Assembly (NCBI GenBank): GCA_944470555.2
Contig: OX104130.1
Coordinates: 52,361,491-52,425,490, forward strand
Length of the DNA stretch: 64,000 nucleotides
DNA from: Heterobilharzia americana
Taxonomy: Eukaryota > Platyhelminthes > Trematoda > Strigeidida > Schistosomatidae
Direction of reading: 5' to 3'
A model generated the notes under the pieces. It did not search any database and was not told where the DNA came from. It was given only the letters and a program-made list of their open reading frames with translations. Positions 23,850-36,345 of this stretch are shown here, in pieces; positions within the stretch are counted from its first letter, which is position 1; each line of letters begins with the position of its first letter. The position numbers and the translations under genes are program-made.

Positions 23850-23965
23850 TGATCACTGGCTGACGTCAGTCGGAAAAGCATTGAGAGCCTGGAAGTCCTG
23901 GACAGCTGTTTTGTCCTCGTTTGATACTCTTTAGCAGTCCACATACGTGATCTCGTTTGGTATGA
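23850..23965 (-). mobile_element. SINE, gamma-type, partial
   Basis: CCTGGACAGCTGTTTTGTCC is the minus-strand image of the gamma hammerhead end. The rest of the core is decayed (CUAAAGA, AAAA). Confidence 0.6.
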
Positions 23966-24516
23966 AAGGAAAGATGTGTAAGTTAAGTGAGTATTTGCAA
24001 AAGAACGTTCACTACAGAAATGTTTATTCAATACAAGCATAAAAGACTAATCATTAAACTGTTTACTAAAGACAATATTATTCTAAATGAAGAATTATTA
24101 GGTGGATACGAAAATGCAAAAATCAGCTGAAATTATTTATTCAATAGCTGACAAAAGAGCTGTCTGTGAATTCCAACGAGGTCGTTCATCTACTGAAGTT
24201 AATGAACTGTCCTACTTCAATATTTCGTGTCTATCTCAGGTTGATAAACTTCCTTAGTCTAACAACTATCATTTTGACTGTCCAACATAGCCGTGACTCG
24301 GCAGACTTGCAGTGATACTAGGTGATGATTACTCCATATCAATACAATAACTGTTCAGATGATTTGACTGAGATTTTTTCCTCATTTACTTCATCTAAAC
24401 AAACTAAGTGCTTACACGGAAAAAAGAATCATAGTTTACTGTTATACGAAGATGCATGGGTGACCATACCATTTACGTACAGGTAACTACTCACTTAAAA
24501 CGAACATGTTTTCTAC

Positions 24517-24811
24517 CTAATTTCATATGTGGAAACGGTCTTGGAAGATATCTGTGCAGATGTTTTATGGCCTAGAGCACTTAAAACCATCATTTCTGAA
24601 TTTAGAGTTCTTGTATTGTCGGAAAACCTAGTTACTAACATAGTTTCCAGTCGTTGAGACAACATCAATTTCACTGATAAAGGAGTAAAACTTGGCACTT
24701 TGGTATATTGTAATTCCATATTAATCTGTTTACTAGAGATGTCACATAGTGAAACAGTATCATCTACTGGATAACGTTTCGGATATAATGCTGTCTCACT
24801 GTGTGACATTC
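24517..24811 (-). CDS. Candidate upstream exon of the Wnt5-like gene
   Basis: This 295-bp open segment lies on the same strand as the Wnt exon, 6.1 kb upstream. It has a strong acceptor (TTTAATCTGTTTATTAG) and a fair donor (ATTAG|GTAGAA). It ends two bases into a codon, and the Wnt exon at 18393 begins by supplying the third base, so joining them gives one open frame (AG + G, Arg). Its product is Ser/Thr-rich (KRYPVDDTVSLCDISSKQ, SVKLMLSQRLETMLVTRFS) with no known domain. Wnt5 proteins often have long, poorly conserved N-terminal regions, which fits. It could also be an exon of another transcript or chance. Splicing to 18393 is inferred. Confidence 0.4.
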
Positions 24812-24866
24812 CTAATAAACAGATTAAAATGGAACCTCAGTTTACCTATGGTTTCAAGTATACCCA

Positions 24867-25469
24867 GTTTATTATTATTTGTTCTTTGGATTCCTAGTGG
24901 AATATAGGGCTTCAGTAGCTCTCTTTATTGCACTCTCTTCTCTGCAGTATTTTTGATATGGCTCCACAAGTGCCTATAAGCTTTCATTTCTTCCTCAAAC
25001 CATCTCCTCCATATCGCCCTCGGACACCCAACGCGTCGCTTCCCATTTGAGTCCAACTGGAAGGTCTAGTCTGGTGAGTGATGTCCCCAAATGACCTTCT
25101 CATCTACACTTTTTTCTGCATGTTTGTTGGTGAAAGCTTCTTCGTTGGTTCGCTGACAGCCAGCCAGAGTTCTTTGTTGCTTATCCTTATTATTCTGGCC
25201 ACCTGATCTTCAGTATCGAGTGAGTGAGCGTAGGCAGCAGCTGTTGATGAGTGTCTGTAGTTTGTTGCAAGTGCTTTTCGTAACGCGACGCCATGTCTGT
25301 CAACCATCATATAGAAGTACTAACTTGACTGACATTAGTGTTGAAAATCTGGATGTTGTTCACGCATCATGCTGAGTGGAGTTCAGTGGATCTCCACACT
25401 GATTTCACGTTAATGAAGGAAGGCCTGTTTTGCTGTCTTTCCGATCCTGGCTTTGACATCCTCATCAAT
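24867..25469 (-). mobile_element. RTE-type retrotransposon, 3' fragment
   Basis: Minus-strand copy of the last ~600 bp of the RTE element, from an (AAT)-rich tail and TCCACTAGGAATCC up to the segment encoding SVLLYG.. and the basic domain. It is heavily mutated (frameshifts in KLQTFINN and ISNKELW blocks) and closest in detail to copies 38320-41800 and 50330-53815. It is 5'-truncated at about 25469, where a beta SINE fragment begins. Confidence 0.8.
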
Positions 25470-25550
25470 ATACCCACATGATGAGTACCAACAAATACGA
25501 AACTAGGTTCAGTACTTTTGACCGATTCACCTCCAGCAATAACGACACCA
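25470..25550 (+). mobile_element. SINE, beta-type fragment
   Basis: ATGATGAGTACCAACAAATA followed by CGAAACTAGG: helix II and GAAA are close to consensus, but the first core base is A instead of C. It abuts the truncated end of the RTE fragment. Confidence 0.6.
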
Positions 25551-28044
25551 AAATAAAATGTTTGTTTTTTAAATTTTCCCTATTTTTACAGATGTCTCGT
25601 TGATAATTTTTCATGTTAAAGACTGTCTTTTGGTTCAGAATTACTAAATTACGGTAACATCAAATGCATATTGAAATGTGCAAGCAAATCTATATTTATG
25701 TTATTGTTTTAAACTGATGAGAATAATAGATGGTGATGGTTTAAGTGTTTCGACCATTTTTTGATACATTCTACTTATATAGTATTAAATGAGAAGGTAA
25801 AGCAATAATCAGAAGTTAGACATCAACTCCTAGGTGCTTTTAATAGTAACGGTATAGATTATTGTCCCAAAAAGTGGAAACTTTCAATATGCAAAACGAA
25901 TATGACTTCCTAGAAGGTTGTATTTTGGTGTTCTGACCATGTTTTCTGACAAAAGTGAAACTCATGTTCATTTCCGTCTGATATTTCTATCTAACCACTT
26001 AGTACTATGTTGTATTCTTGTTAACCTTGAAAAAAAATGTGTGTTGGCATTAAGTCCTTTCTGACCATCTTCCTTAATCTGTTAATGAACCGGCATATGA
26101 AATAACGACTACCTGCATCACACCTTGTGCTTTATGACTATTAGAAGTGAGTCAGGGTGCACAAAAAGCACCGATTCTTGTCTAACTATGGCACATGAGT
26201 ATTACTCATAATTAATACTTATACTATGTCTTGCTTGCTACTCATTATTGTCCATGTCTTTTCATATAACCGCTTTAAGACTCTAACTGTCTCACTTCAA
26301 TTTTACACTCCATCATCTTGTTTTTTTTTCATTAAAATTTTAAATTAATTCATTTTTGATTTTAATTATGTTAAACGAATTCAATATTCAATAATTATTC
26401 TGAAGGCATATTTTTATTATTCAGTTTTTACCCTATGACGACTCTCTTTACCTACTAATCAACGTATTTATTGACACTTGATTCAGACTATTCTTGATAT
26501 CAAATGAAAAATAAATCAACTGAATAATTTTTACTAAAATTTATGAATTATATTGAAACTTTAGACATATTTGTTTTAAATGCTGAAACATCTTCACGAT
26601 TCATTGCGACCGGTAAAATGTTCAACTTAAAAGTGATTTATTTTTAAAAAGAAGCTTGACTAGAAATTACAAGTTTGTTATACAAAAATACGCATTTCAG
26701 TATTATTTGAAATAATTCTTTTTTCTTTTTACAGTTATTTTAGTGAATAATTTAGATGGTCTATGACAGGAAAAAGATTACCAGCTGTAGAGGAATATAA
26801 TTGATTCTCCCATCAGAAATTTGCTTCAGAAACATTGACAAGACATTTCATTTCTAGATTCCAACATATCAGCTGGAAATAGAGTCAAGAATGGGTCAGT
26901 CGTTTTGTTCACAAGTTTGAACATCATCACTATCATAATTCCACACTTTTTACTATACCACTTGACTCTTATTTCACTGTTTAAAATCAATCCTACCTTT
27001 TTTTTATTATTTCATTCACTTGAAACGATCTGATCTAACCATCAATTGTATCATATTTCTACTTCGAAGTTTTAAATAGTTAGTATTGAAAATTATTGCA
27101 TCAAAATCATTCAGAATTGAGATATACTTGCATAACTAAATTGACGGTTAGCTCTTCTGTGTTGAGTGATTTTTCCATTCTTGGATTATAATGAAAGTTG
27201 ATTTTTAGAAAACTTGGGTATTATCAAGATTCAAGTCTATAATCATCAAACTTTTGGTCAGATAGCTAGTAAAATACCTGGAAAACAGTTAAATAACTTT
27301 CTGTCACATAACAGTTAGATAGAACACAGTGTTCATGAAGTGACCTGATCACCAGTTGAATAACACAACTCAGAATATCAAGTTAACCAATCGGAGTTCA
27401 TTCGTCCCAGATATTGATTTCTGGAGAATACGTATTTCTGAAATTTTTTCACACATAAATCAGCAATAATTTTGCTCAGTTTTTCCAAACTCCTGAATTC
27501 AACATTTAGTAATGTTCATGAGTGTTTTTACCTTCAACTAGACAATATAGATAGTTTACTAGTAATGTAATTTTTAGTTCAAGGTGCTTAGTTTACAAAA
27601 AGGTGTTAAGTATTTTCAGGATTTCAAAACAATTAGTCCCTTTTATCAAGTTTGGCAACGTAATTAAAAGACGTAGTTTATGTGGGAAATATGATGTATT
27701 CGGTCACACATTGCTTGTTAAGGCATTTTATGAGAAGACTGGAAGCGGGAGAAACACCAGTATTACATAAAATAATTTAGTAATAAGAAGGAATTGCGTC
27801 TCACCTTCAATCATCACCTAGTATAAATATTAGTCTGCCAAACTACGGTTATCTCGGATTGTCAGATGATAATCAATATGATGCTCCCCCTCTCTGATTC
27901 AGTTAGATTTGGATTGAGGTGAGAAGTCCTTACTAGGCAGCCAGTGTGAATACGATCAAGTGGTAGTAACGCGTCACGAATTCACAATGTAGTCGGGCGA
28001 AATCCTTGGTGGTTGAGGTGAAATAAAATTCTGGTCAGCAGACG
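25551..28044. other. No feature seen
   Basis: AT-rich sequence with stops in every frame and no recognised repeat. Confidence 0.4.
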
Positions 28045-28118
28045 GTCCTCATAGCTCAGTTGACAGAGCGCCGGACCGGTAACCCGGACGTCACTGGTTC
28101 GAATCCGACCATGGTCCA
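28045..28118 (+). other. tRNA-like sequence with polymerase III boxes
   Basis: An A box (TAGCTCAGTTGAC) and a B box (TGGTTCGAATCC) are spaced as in a tRNA. The anticodon loop reads CCGGTAA, which would be Thr GGT, but base 33 is C rather than T. The anticodon stem has an A-C mismatch and the T stem is poorly paired, so it is more likely a SINE head than a working tRNA. Confidence 0.5.
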
Positions 28119-29270
28119 GGTTTTTATCTCACTTTCAGTCATCAACCAGTGTAAATAAGAAAGGTGATGAAGGAAGAATGATAAGATTTGAAGACAACCT
28201 TGGTAATACGATAAGATAAAGATTATCAAGGTAGGTTTAGCGAGTGGAGAAACTGTTTTTGAACACAAGGGGGCCCAAATTTGTGTACGGCCACCGCTTC
28301 AATAAGCCTAAGTATTTGTCCCGACAGTTTTGTGCGAAACTGTAAAGACTATTTTAATATCAATCCCGTAGCCTTTATCAACAATGTGTTTTGCATTAGA
28401 TGAGGATGGTTCTTTGCCAGATGCGCTAATCGATGTTTATGAATCCAACTGCTTATGTACCCATTTCTGTACATGTTCCACACCACTCTCAAGTTCATAC
28501 CTCGATTAGTCCTCCCTATGTATATGTATCCATACACAAATGTAGTTGATAAGCTCAGTGGGATATGATGCAATCGTTTATGCAGCGATGGGGTTTGTGT
28601 TATTCCATACCACAATGCCCAAGTTTTATTTTCACATCAGTGAGGTCTGTATTGGAATTTGTGTTTGGTTCTCTCAACTATGATAGGCCCACCTGGAAAG
28701 TATGTTTCTTTTTAGCCTTCGTTTCCAAATTATGCAGTAAGATTCCCCTTTGTTTAGTGGAGCGATATAAATGCATTTCTTTGGAACAGAATATAGAGTG
28801 GGTTTCGATACTGATTTTTGTGACGATTTATGAATTTCAGTCGATAACCATTTTCCATTATTGTTTCAGTTAGTATTTTGATGCCATCATTTGAGTTTTC
28901 CATATAGATACATTGCATCCTTTTGAATAAGTACCTTATCAAACCTCGCTTGTGATGAGTTGGACAAAAGGTACAGAAGCCCAAAATTCTGACCTATCTA
29001 AGTAGTTTTTCTGTATATCAACCGTTTCACTGGACTTTCTTTCTTACAACTCAAGAGTATATCTCAAAACGACAGACAGTAATTTTCCTCTTCTTCACAG
29101 TTTAGGTGGATGTTGATTGTACGTGTTAAATCTTTCTTGTAAATATGTCACATCTTCATGCTTGTTATGTATCAAAATAACATCATCAATATATTTCTTA
29201 TCAAGAGTTACTTTATTAATGAGGTCACCAACCAAGCGCTTAATACGTGATATTTAAATATCATCTAGCT

Positions 29271-29281
29271 ATGGCCCTAGT
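29271..29281. repeat. Target-site duplication, left copy
   Basis: ATGGCCCTAGT, identical to 30174-30184; it is part of the PLE RT codons for LGP. Confidence 0.85.
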
Positions 29282-30173
29282 GGCAGAAGAGGGAGATACC
29301 CTGGCTGGACCGCAGAACAGAACGTAGAAGACTTGAATTTCACCGATTACTTGTGTCTGATGTCACACAAACTTGAAGATCTAAAGGCAAAAACTAACAA
29401 GTTGACGGAAGAAGCAGAGCAGAGAAGACGAGACTTCAAATGAACGTAGAGAAGACAGAGGTGATGGAGATACCCAATCAACAACAACAAACTCCAATCA
29501 CCATGAACGGGAGAAACTTAAAGGAAGTAGCCTGCTTCATCTATCGAGGAAGCACTGTTTCAACTACAGACAGAGGCAAAGACAAAGACGTCAAAGCCAG
29601 CCAGGATCGGAAAAGCAAGACTGGCGTTCATTAGCCTGAAACCAGTGTGGAGATCTTTAGCACTCAGTATGTGGAACAAGATCCGTATTTTCAACACTAA
29701 GTCAGTGAAGTCAGTGCTTCTATGTGATGGTTGGGAGACTTGACGCGTTACGAAAGGGATTTCCAACAAACTACAGACATTCATCAACAACTGCTTACGC
29801 TGGCTCATTGCTGAAGATCAGATGGCCAGAATAATAAGGATAAGCAACAAGGAACTCTGGAGACAACCAATCAAGAAGCTATCACTCAATAAATATGCAC
29901 TGGAAGGAAGTGGAGATGGATTGGGCATACACTGAGGAGGCCAACTGGGGACATCACGAGTCAGGTCAGGCCCTCGATTGGAACCCAGATGGGAAGTGAC
30001 GAGTTGGGTGTCCGAGGCAAAGGTGACATGGAGGCGATTGTGCGAGGAGGAAATGAGAGCTTGTGGGCTGTCGTGGAGCCAGGTTCAAAAGATTCAGAGA
30101 AGAGAGTTCACTGGAGACGTGGTACTGAAGCTCTGTGTTCCATTAGGAACCCAAGGGATAAATAATAATAATA
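29282..30173 (+). mobile_element. RTE-type retrotransposon fragment nested in a PLE
   Basis: A plus-strand, 5'-truncated RTE copy (892 bp) flanked by 11-bp duplications. It begins in the RT catalytic region, where NVEDLNFTDYLCLMSHKLED replaces FADD with FTDY. It continues through VEKTEVMEIPN and SFIYRGSTVS-like blocks, an ISNKELW block, and ends CCATTAGGAACCCAAGGG then TAAATAATAATAAT. The frame is broken in several places. Confidence 0.9.
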
Positions 30174-30184
30174 ATGGCCCTAGT
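30174..30184. repeat. Target-site duplication, right copy
   Basis: ATGGCCCTAGT, identical to 29271-29281, directly after the (AAT)n tail of the RTE fragment. Confidence 0.85.
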
Positions 30185-30510
30185 AGACCTACGATTGCCA
30201 CACCGTCTGCTTTTCGAAAATGTTTTGCTTCGAATACGAAGTGAACTTTATCAGACCAAGATAATAGCACCTCTTTCAAACACATTAGAGGGATAAAGAA
30301 GGGAAAGTCAGTGGGAGATATATGATCACAAAGAATGTGGAGTTGACATCGTAGGAATAAAATTTCTTGTCTTTTATATTAGTTTTATCAGGATAATCAA
30401 CAATTTTTAAAGTATCTTTCAAAAAAAAGGATATAATTCATTTCGAACAGGAATTAAAGTCTTGGCTAACCATTTCTCCAGTTTATGTAAAGGTGAACGA
30501 CACACAGATA

Positions 30511-31044
30511 GTCTAGGAGGTAAAGGACTGCTGGATTCATGAATTTAGGTAATCAATATAGTTTCAGTAACTCGGACACCATAGGTTTGAGGCAAGTGAA
30601 TTCTTCTTTTTGATAACTTTATATTCAAGAGTTTTACTAGACTAGTTGTTACGCTATATTCTAATTTTCTAATATCATCCCTCACTTCTACTTTCTATAT
30701 ATAATACCTTAACAAGTAAGTATGTGATCAGATTATTTCAAATCTATGGTGCAAATACATCACGTTTTTCAGATAAACGTCACCATTTCATTATTTTACT
30801 GTCCATTTTTTCAGAATGTCGTCAAAGTTAAACTTTCGTTTTGTGAACGCAAGTATACTACAGTTATTGGATTGGTTCAACTATCCACTGTTGAACATTA
30901 GATTTGTTTGGTTTAACTAAAATGTCAACAAATGGTCTTCTCAGTGTACAAATATTAATAACCAGATACTCTTTCATATTTTCTGAGATATTTCGCTAGC
31001 GATTCAATAAAGAAAAGTGAGTTTGTCTCTTGGATATATTTAAC
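30511..31044. other. No feature seen
   Basis: No coding frame or recognised repeat. Confidence 0.4.
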
Positions 31045-31190
31045 CGACCCCTAGTGGGGTCATGGGTGAGGACTACTGAAGCATTCCATACTAGGACGAA
31101 ACAGATATCCAGTGCTCTCACATCTCCAGTGCTTTTCCAATTGATGTCAGTCTATGAATAGTTATCTGAAATCGATAAATCACCACAAAT
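31045..31190 (+). mobile_element. SINE, gamma-type, partial
   Basis: GGGGTCATGGGTGAGGACTA is followed by TACTGAAGCATTCCATACTA, GGACGAAACAG and ATATCCAGTGCTC. The GAAAC and the helix I arm CAGUGC are kept; the core is CUGAAGC, so it is disabled. Confidence 0.65.
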
Positions 31191-31469
31191 CTCAAAATTG
31201 AAAGTGAGTTTATCTATCAGATATGTTTAATCAAGTAAAACTCTTAGGCTTTGAAGTGTTCATTTCTGAAATACGTGAATGCTGACTGGATTATTAGGCT
31301 TTTTCTCAAAACTGGATATATTTTTCTTGTTCTTCTTATTGCAGACTCTGGAACGTTCCTTCACTTAACTGTTCCGGAATATCTTTGGGACAGATTTCGA
31401 TTATAACCAATTCATTGTTCAGTGCATTTTCTAAGAATAAATGTTTAAGGCCGTGGATAGATTTGTCTA

Positions 31470-31650
31470 TCTTGTCCCAGTGGCTTAGTGGATAACGTTC
31501 TGCAGTTTGAAGCGAAGAGTAATAGGTTCGAGCTACACTGAAAACAATATCATATCATACTGGTGGTGCAGATACATCCAGCTGCAGAGTCCCAAATAGG
31601 ATGGAACGTGCATCCTGGATTCATGTGCAGTAACTTAGACGAGTATAATG
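31470..31650 (+). mobile_element. SINE, alpha-type, with disabled hammerhead
   Basis: Head CAGTGGCTTAGTGGATAACG (A box) and ATAGGTTCGAGCTAC (B box), then ACATCCAGCTGCAGAGTCCC and AATAGGATGGAACG, then CATCCTGGATTC. The core is CUGCAGA and GAAA is GGAA, so self-cleavage is not expected. Both polymerase III boxes remain. Confidence 0.75.
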
Positions 31651-34600
31651 TTCCTAAAGTAGTTCACATATGCGTGTCTGCTTCAAAACCCTGCCCACCA
31701 TATAATGAAATTGCATCTCCGTTTAGTTGTCAAATTATCTTTTGATGGAAAGACTAAAAACTAATCAATCAAACTGGATGCTTTGTGTGTGCGTATTGTT
31801 GAGAAACTAAAGCACTTACTAGGTGCAGTTCAAAACTACGTTTACCGCAAACATGTCATCTTCATACTTTGTGTGAAATTTTATTGCTATCGAGAAAATA
31901 TCCCAGTACATTTTTTCATCTCACCAACGAGTGTGGATCTAAAGATCATTTTGTTGTTAATTTTATCAATTCATTGAATTCATTCAATGATGAATGCAAA
32001 ACTATGTTTCTCTTCTGTAAATTTTCCTTGTAATTCATTGAAACCGATTATGTCATTGAGGGACATAAATTGTAATTCAGTGCGTGAAGTGTTTCATCAT
32101 GAAGTGGTGAATATTTTGCGGGAATGAAACAATAGTTAGTTGTGAACTTTCATTTATCTAGTGCTTTTGAAGACTTGAATTGATGACATTTGCTAAAGAA
32201 AATCGGCTTTAATATAAACTTTCTGATTATTGTCTGTGACCTACATATTACAATAAGAGGCTTCTTCTTTCATGTACTACTAGAAATAAAACAGTTCATA
32301 GTATTCTAATTAGTCTACAAAATTATACAATATCTCAGTTATTTAGTTTTATGTGTCTAGATCGATTTATTACCCTCAAGGCAATAAGACAGATATTAGT
32401 CGTCTGCACTACTTAGGAATAAGCTGTAAGAAGCAAGTATTGACAACAAGCTTTAAGGTGGACTTATCTGAAGCATGGCTACACACTTACACTAAGTTCA
32501 CTGATTTACTTTTACGCCAATATAAAAATAAGAGACTTGAATAAATTACGCATGCAAAGTATAAGGCTATTCATAAATTTTGAACAAACTGTATTCAGTT
32601 ATGAAACAAAGAGACGGTGGATGAAAAAAGAACTCATCAAATTATAGAACATTTACAGACTAGAAATAACATTTGAAAAAAACAACTTTATTTACATTTA
32701 ACTCTTTTAACCTTTCCGGCACACCATTCTACTGTATACAGTCAAAAAGAGCGGATGTTTGAAAGAAATTAAAACAAAAAATTCAGCCAAAGTTGGACAA
32801 GTGAATGGAAACGAATGAAGTGATAAATAGATCAGCGTGCGTAAGATAAAATCTAGTTATGCAATTCAATGTACAAAAAATAGTCAGTGACTAAATCATT
32901 ACGCAGCATGTGTCTAATAATTTGTTCAATAAACGTAAATAATAATAATAGTAATAACAATAAAGGTTAAAGCAAACATAATGGATAAGAACGAGTGATA
33001 TTTACACATATTCAAAGTTTTACTGCTATGATTATCTATACTATTGCGATTACTTTTAGCCCTATTTCCCAGTAACAATGATGCTGATGATTCGACAGTC
33101 AGAGAAAAGTGAAATAACATTAGGTAAACATAGAAGAAAATGCAACATAACTCTCTTCCTTTTGATTTAATCTGTGAAGTAATCTGCGAAGTAATTAAAA
33201 GCTTATATAAACCAAAATACTGTTCTCATATTATGAAGTTAACATGAGAGAAGGCAGTTTACTGACATCATCACATTGATATATATTGAAAAATGTACAA
33301 GATTTTAGTGGTCCTGAATAGTACAGAAGGGAGATCATTAAACCCTATCGTAACATAAAATGAGTCTGCCAGTTATGAAATGAACAAGAAAATATCATTT
33401 TTCACATATACACACCGTTTAAGTTTAGATCATTTTCAGTTATATTTTTTTTACCATAGGTGGTACCAAGTTCGCTCAATATTTCAAGTTTACTCTAAAA
33501 GCAGTCAGCATGTTTTACTCATCGTCACAACGTCGATGTATCCCAGATAAACGTCTATTTTACCACAAATTTTTATATTTGTAGCTTCAGTGACCGAAAA
33601 AACTAACACTGACAATATCGAGGATCAGTAAGTTTCATACAATCATGTAATCCAAGTGAATATCTACGTTCTTGCATTTCCCACTTTTCAAGTGTTACCA
33701 TCCATAGCAATATAGATTCACGCCATTTGAATTAGATATTGTGGTGCAAAAAAATAAACATTTGAAGAACTGCTGATCAGTGGCAATGAGTTTTACAGAT
33801 TATTCACGTTGAAGTATCTAGGATTATCAAGCAGGTATATTCATTGTTAGATGAAGTACTATAGAAACCTGTTGCTTAGCATTATTGTGAATATGTCACC
33901 TTTAGAGTCAATAGGTAAGTTGATTTCATAGATTTAACTGTCTATCCAACTTTTCGCTGCCATTGTGACGGTCCAGAAATCTAAGCAATTCGTGGATAGA
34001 TAAATGAATGGGATCGGTAATTCCTACTTACCAGATAGTAAATTTTATGGTGACATAGTTTTTTCTTTTGAGAAACAATAGATTGTTGAGAACCAGTAAC
34101 ATATATTCTTCATTTTAGTCCTGTTTCCAAGGTTTATAACTACAACTCCTATTTATTTAGTGTTCAAATTTCCAGATAGTTCGGTACATTTTTATATATA
34201 GTCAGGAAGACTGGTAGAACGACAGTAAAAGAGAACATGATAATCATAACTAGTAATCATAACTGAAGCACATTTGAAGCCTATAAGGGACCATTAACCA
34301 CAAACTCTTTGAAATGGTCACTGAGGCAAAATTACTACTAAGATGGAAATAGAGCTAATCCCTACATTATTGGGTACAAATCTGTCATCTTAGGATCCTC
34401 ATTAATAGTGAACAACAAACAAGTAGATTCAGCTTCTTAGTTTTTTATCGACTATCTCTTACAATCTAACAACCGTAATAAGCGCCAAAGCAGACTCGTT
34501 AAGTATAACTGTCAAACTGTTCAGTATGGTCAATATGATGATCAATTTACAAATGATCTACGAATTGTACGGTTTATGTTAACATTTTTAACAACTGAAA

Positions 34601-35939
34601 ATTTTTTTGCCTGTTTGAATGTTAAAGCGAAATAGATAGCTTGATCTAAAAAAGAACAAAGTTTTACTTAGTGATGAAACACGTATATTCAATCGCCAAC
34701 GTTAACTAAACCGTAAACTGTGCAAATTAAAATCCTTATCAGTGTTGTTTTCCGATTATTTGTCAAAGCGAACCAGTGACTGATAAAATTTGTTCCTAAT
34801 CCCTACTTCTTAAGCATCAGCCGTAGATAAACATAAGAATAAGCATTTTAGAGGAGTCAGCAATGTAAAGAAATTAAAATCTGACATACAGTAAGTGGTT
34901 TAAAGGTAGGAAATCCAATAGTTTTCTTTATTAAAAAGCAGAACTTACTGTGATACAGTCCTATTCATTATGAAGATAAATATCAGATAGTTAATTTTAG
35001 CTCAAGATATGAACAAGATGTTTGCAAACTGTTTCACTTCCATCACATTACAGAATATATCAAATGTAATCCATGTTGGTTTATGCTTTTCTTCTGACTT
35101 TTCTTGATCCCAACATATTCCATTGATTTGAGGAAAGTTTGCTTAATTATTCACATGAGGAAGCTGTGACCATTTGACGCAACTCAGTTCCCACTTTTAT
35201 GTTTTTCTACTTCCTATGACTCGCTTTTTCTTATGCTGTTCCTCTCTATTCTTTCCTGAACTCCAAGAAAATTACTTTGATGTTTTAGACAGGATTTTGA
35301 TAGCTAGATATTCACCTGTAACTCTGATGAAATACATGAGGTTGTGGAAAGGCATCTCAAAGCATATAAACAGTTAGTTGTGGTTATTTTATCAAATGAT
35401 AAGTGTTTTCTTCACTCATATCTTTCCTCCTGTCTGTCTTCGCGGAAGACGCAGATCAAATACATTAGACTTTATGCACGTATGACTACATTCAGAAAGG
35501 GAAGCAAACCTTATTTAGCTTGTACATTATGTAAAGAAAAGTGTTATTGGATGGAATACGATTGTTTCACTAAAGCAAAGAAGCCCAAAATCTCTGAAGT
35601 CTTTCACAACTAATTATTATATTAATAAGCTCAAGAAAAGATATCTGATCATACATGTATGTATCTCATTAGTTACAGAGGCGAAATTATTGAAGAATTT
35701 GCTTCTGCAAAGGTTGAACATAGCGATGGCCATTACAAATATAATACATAGACCGTTTTGATGTTCAAAAATCCACAAGTACACATCAGGTTACATCAAA
35801 AAGTACTTTACAACACAGCTTAACAACCAACATAATCAAAAGCTAACAAATGTCTTAACCCTGATGTCATCTACGAGTATAAAGTAGTGCTATTTCTTTT
35901 CAGATTTTATTCCTAACCAACATTATTGTTGATAACTTT
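31651..35939. other. No confident gene; two weak exon-like frames
   Basis: A minus frame (32926-33120) ends in a strongly hydrophobic segment (SIMFALTFIVITIIIIYVY), like a membrane-anchor tail. A plus frame (35344-35613) contains a Cys-rich stretch (YLACTLCKEKCYWMEYDC). Neither matches a family I know and neither has clear splice support. Confidence 0.35.
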
Positions 35940-36345
35940 TAAAAATTTCAGTTTGGTATTCATCATGGCTTGAAATCAGTTAGAGAACCATTGAAAACCT
36001 GGGAGAACTGGGCATCTGTGTCTTGCTAGTATGAGATTCATCATTGGTGCGTAACTATGACTCCATCAGAGATCGAACTCAAGGTCATTAGTCCTCGTAG
36101 CGAACATGTTGCCATTGAGACATCAAGTCAGAATTCAGTGGTCTGTAATTTCATGATATAGCGTGACGTTTATTCAATAACATTGCTGAGTGTTTGTCGT
36201 CACGTTCAACTAGGCTCGTCCCACCGGTCATGACTTCTTAATAAAACTTTGCAAAATCTCGTTTCAAAATGAGTTAGTAAAGGTCACTGGACAGTATTTC
36301 AGTTTTGCAGGTTTATGGGGGATCTATTACTTTCAAGTTGGCATT
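35940..36345 (-). mobile_element. SINE, gamma-type, near full length
   Basis: Minus-oriented copy with GAACCATTGAAAACCTGGGA, a B-box image GATCGAACTCAAGG, the body CACGTTCAACTAGGCTCGTC and the terminal ATTACTTTCAAGTTGGCATT. The hammerhead-like part is changed beyond function. Confidence 0.7.

Larger units (their letters stand above)
28235..30510 (-). pseudogene. Penelope-like element, RT plus GIY-YIG, split by an RTE insertion
   Basis: Reading the minus strand from 30510: SPLHKLEKWLAKTLIPVRNE and FYSYDVNS (RT start), then KVHFVFEAKHFRKADGVAIV and LLGP (RT core; family usual DGVAMGSPLGP). The frame is broken by an RTE fragment at 29282-30173 and resumes with RIKRLVGDLINKVTLDKKY and YIDDVILIHNKH, whose YIDD is the catalytic box. 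Then come KRGLIRYLFKRMQCIY with TETIMENGY, and the endonuclease YIYIGRTNRGMNLR with AKNHPHLMQNTLLIKATG. The end reads IEAVAVHKFGPP. Domain order matches a PLE. Stops and frameshifts plus the insertion make it inactive. Confidence 0.85.

Noticed and set aside
28045..28118. A tRNA-Thr gene
   Set aside because: The A and B boxes look good but base 33 is not T and the anticodon and T stems contain mismatches; a tRNA-derived SINE head is more likely.
31563..31745. A 60-codon plus frame
   Set aside because: Most of it is alpha SINE sequence including the dead hammerhead.
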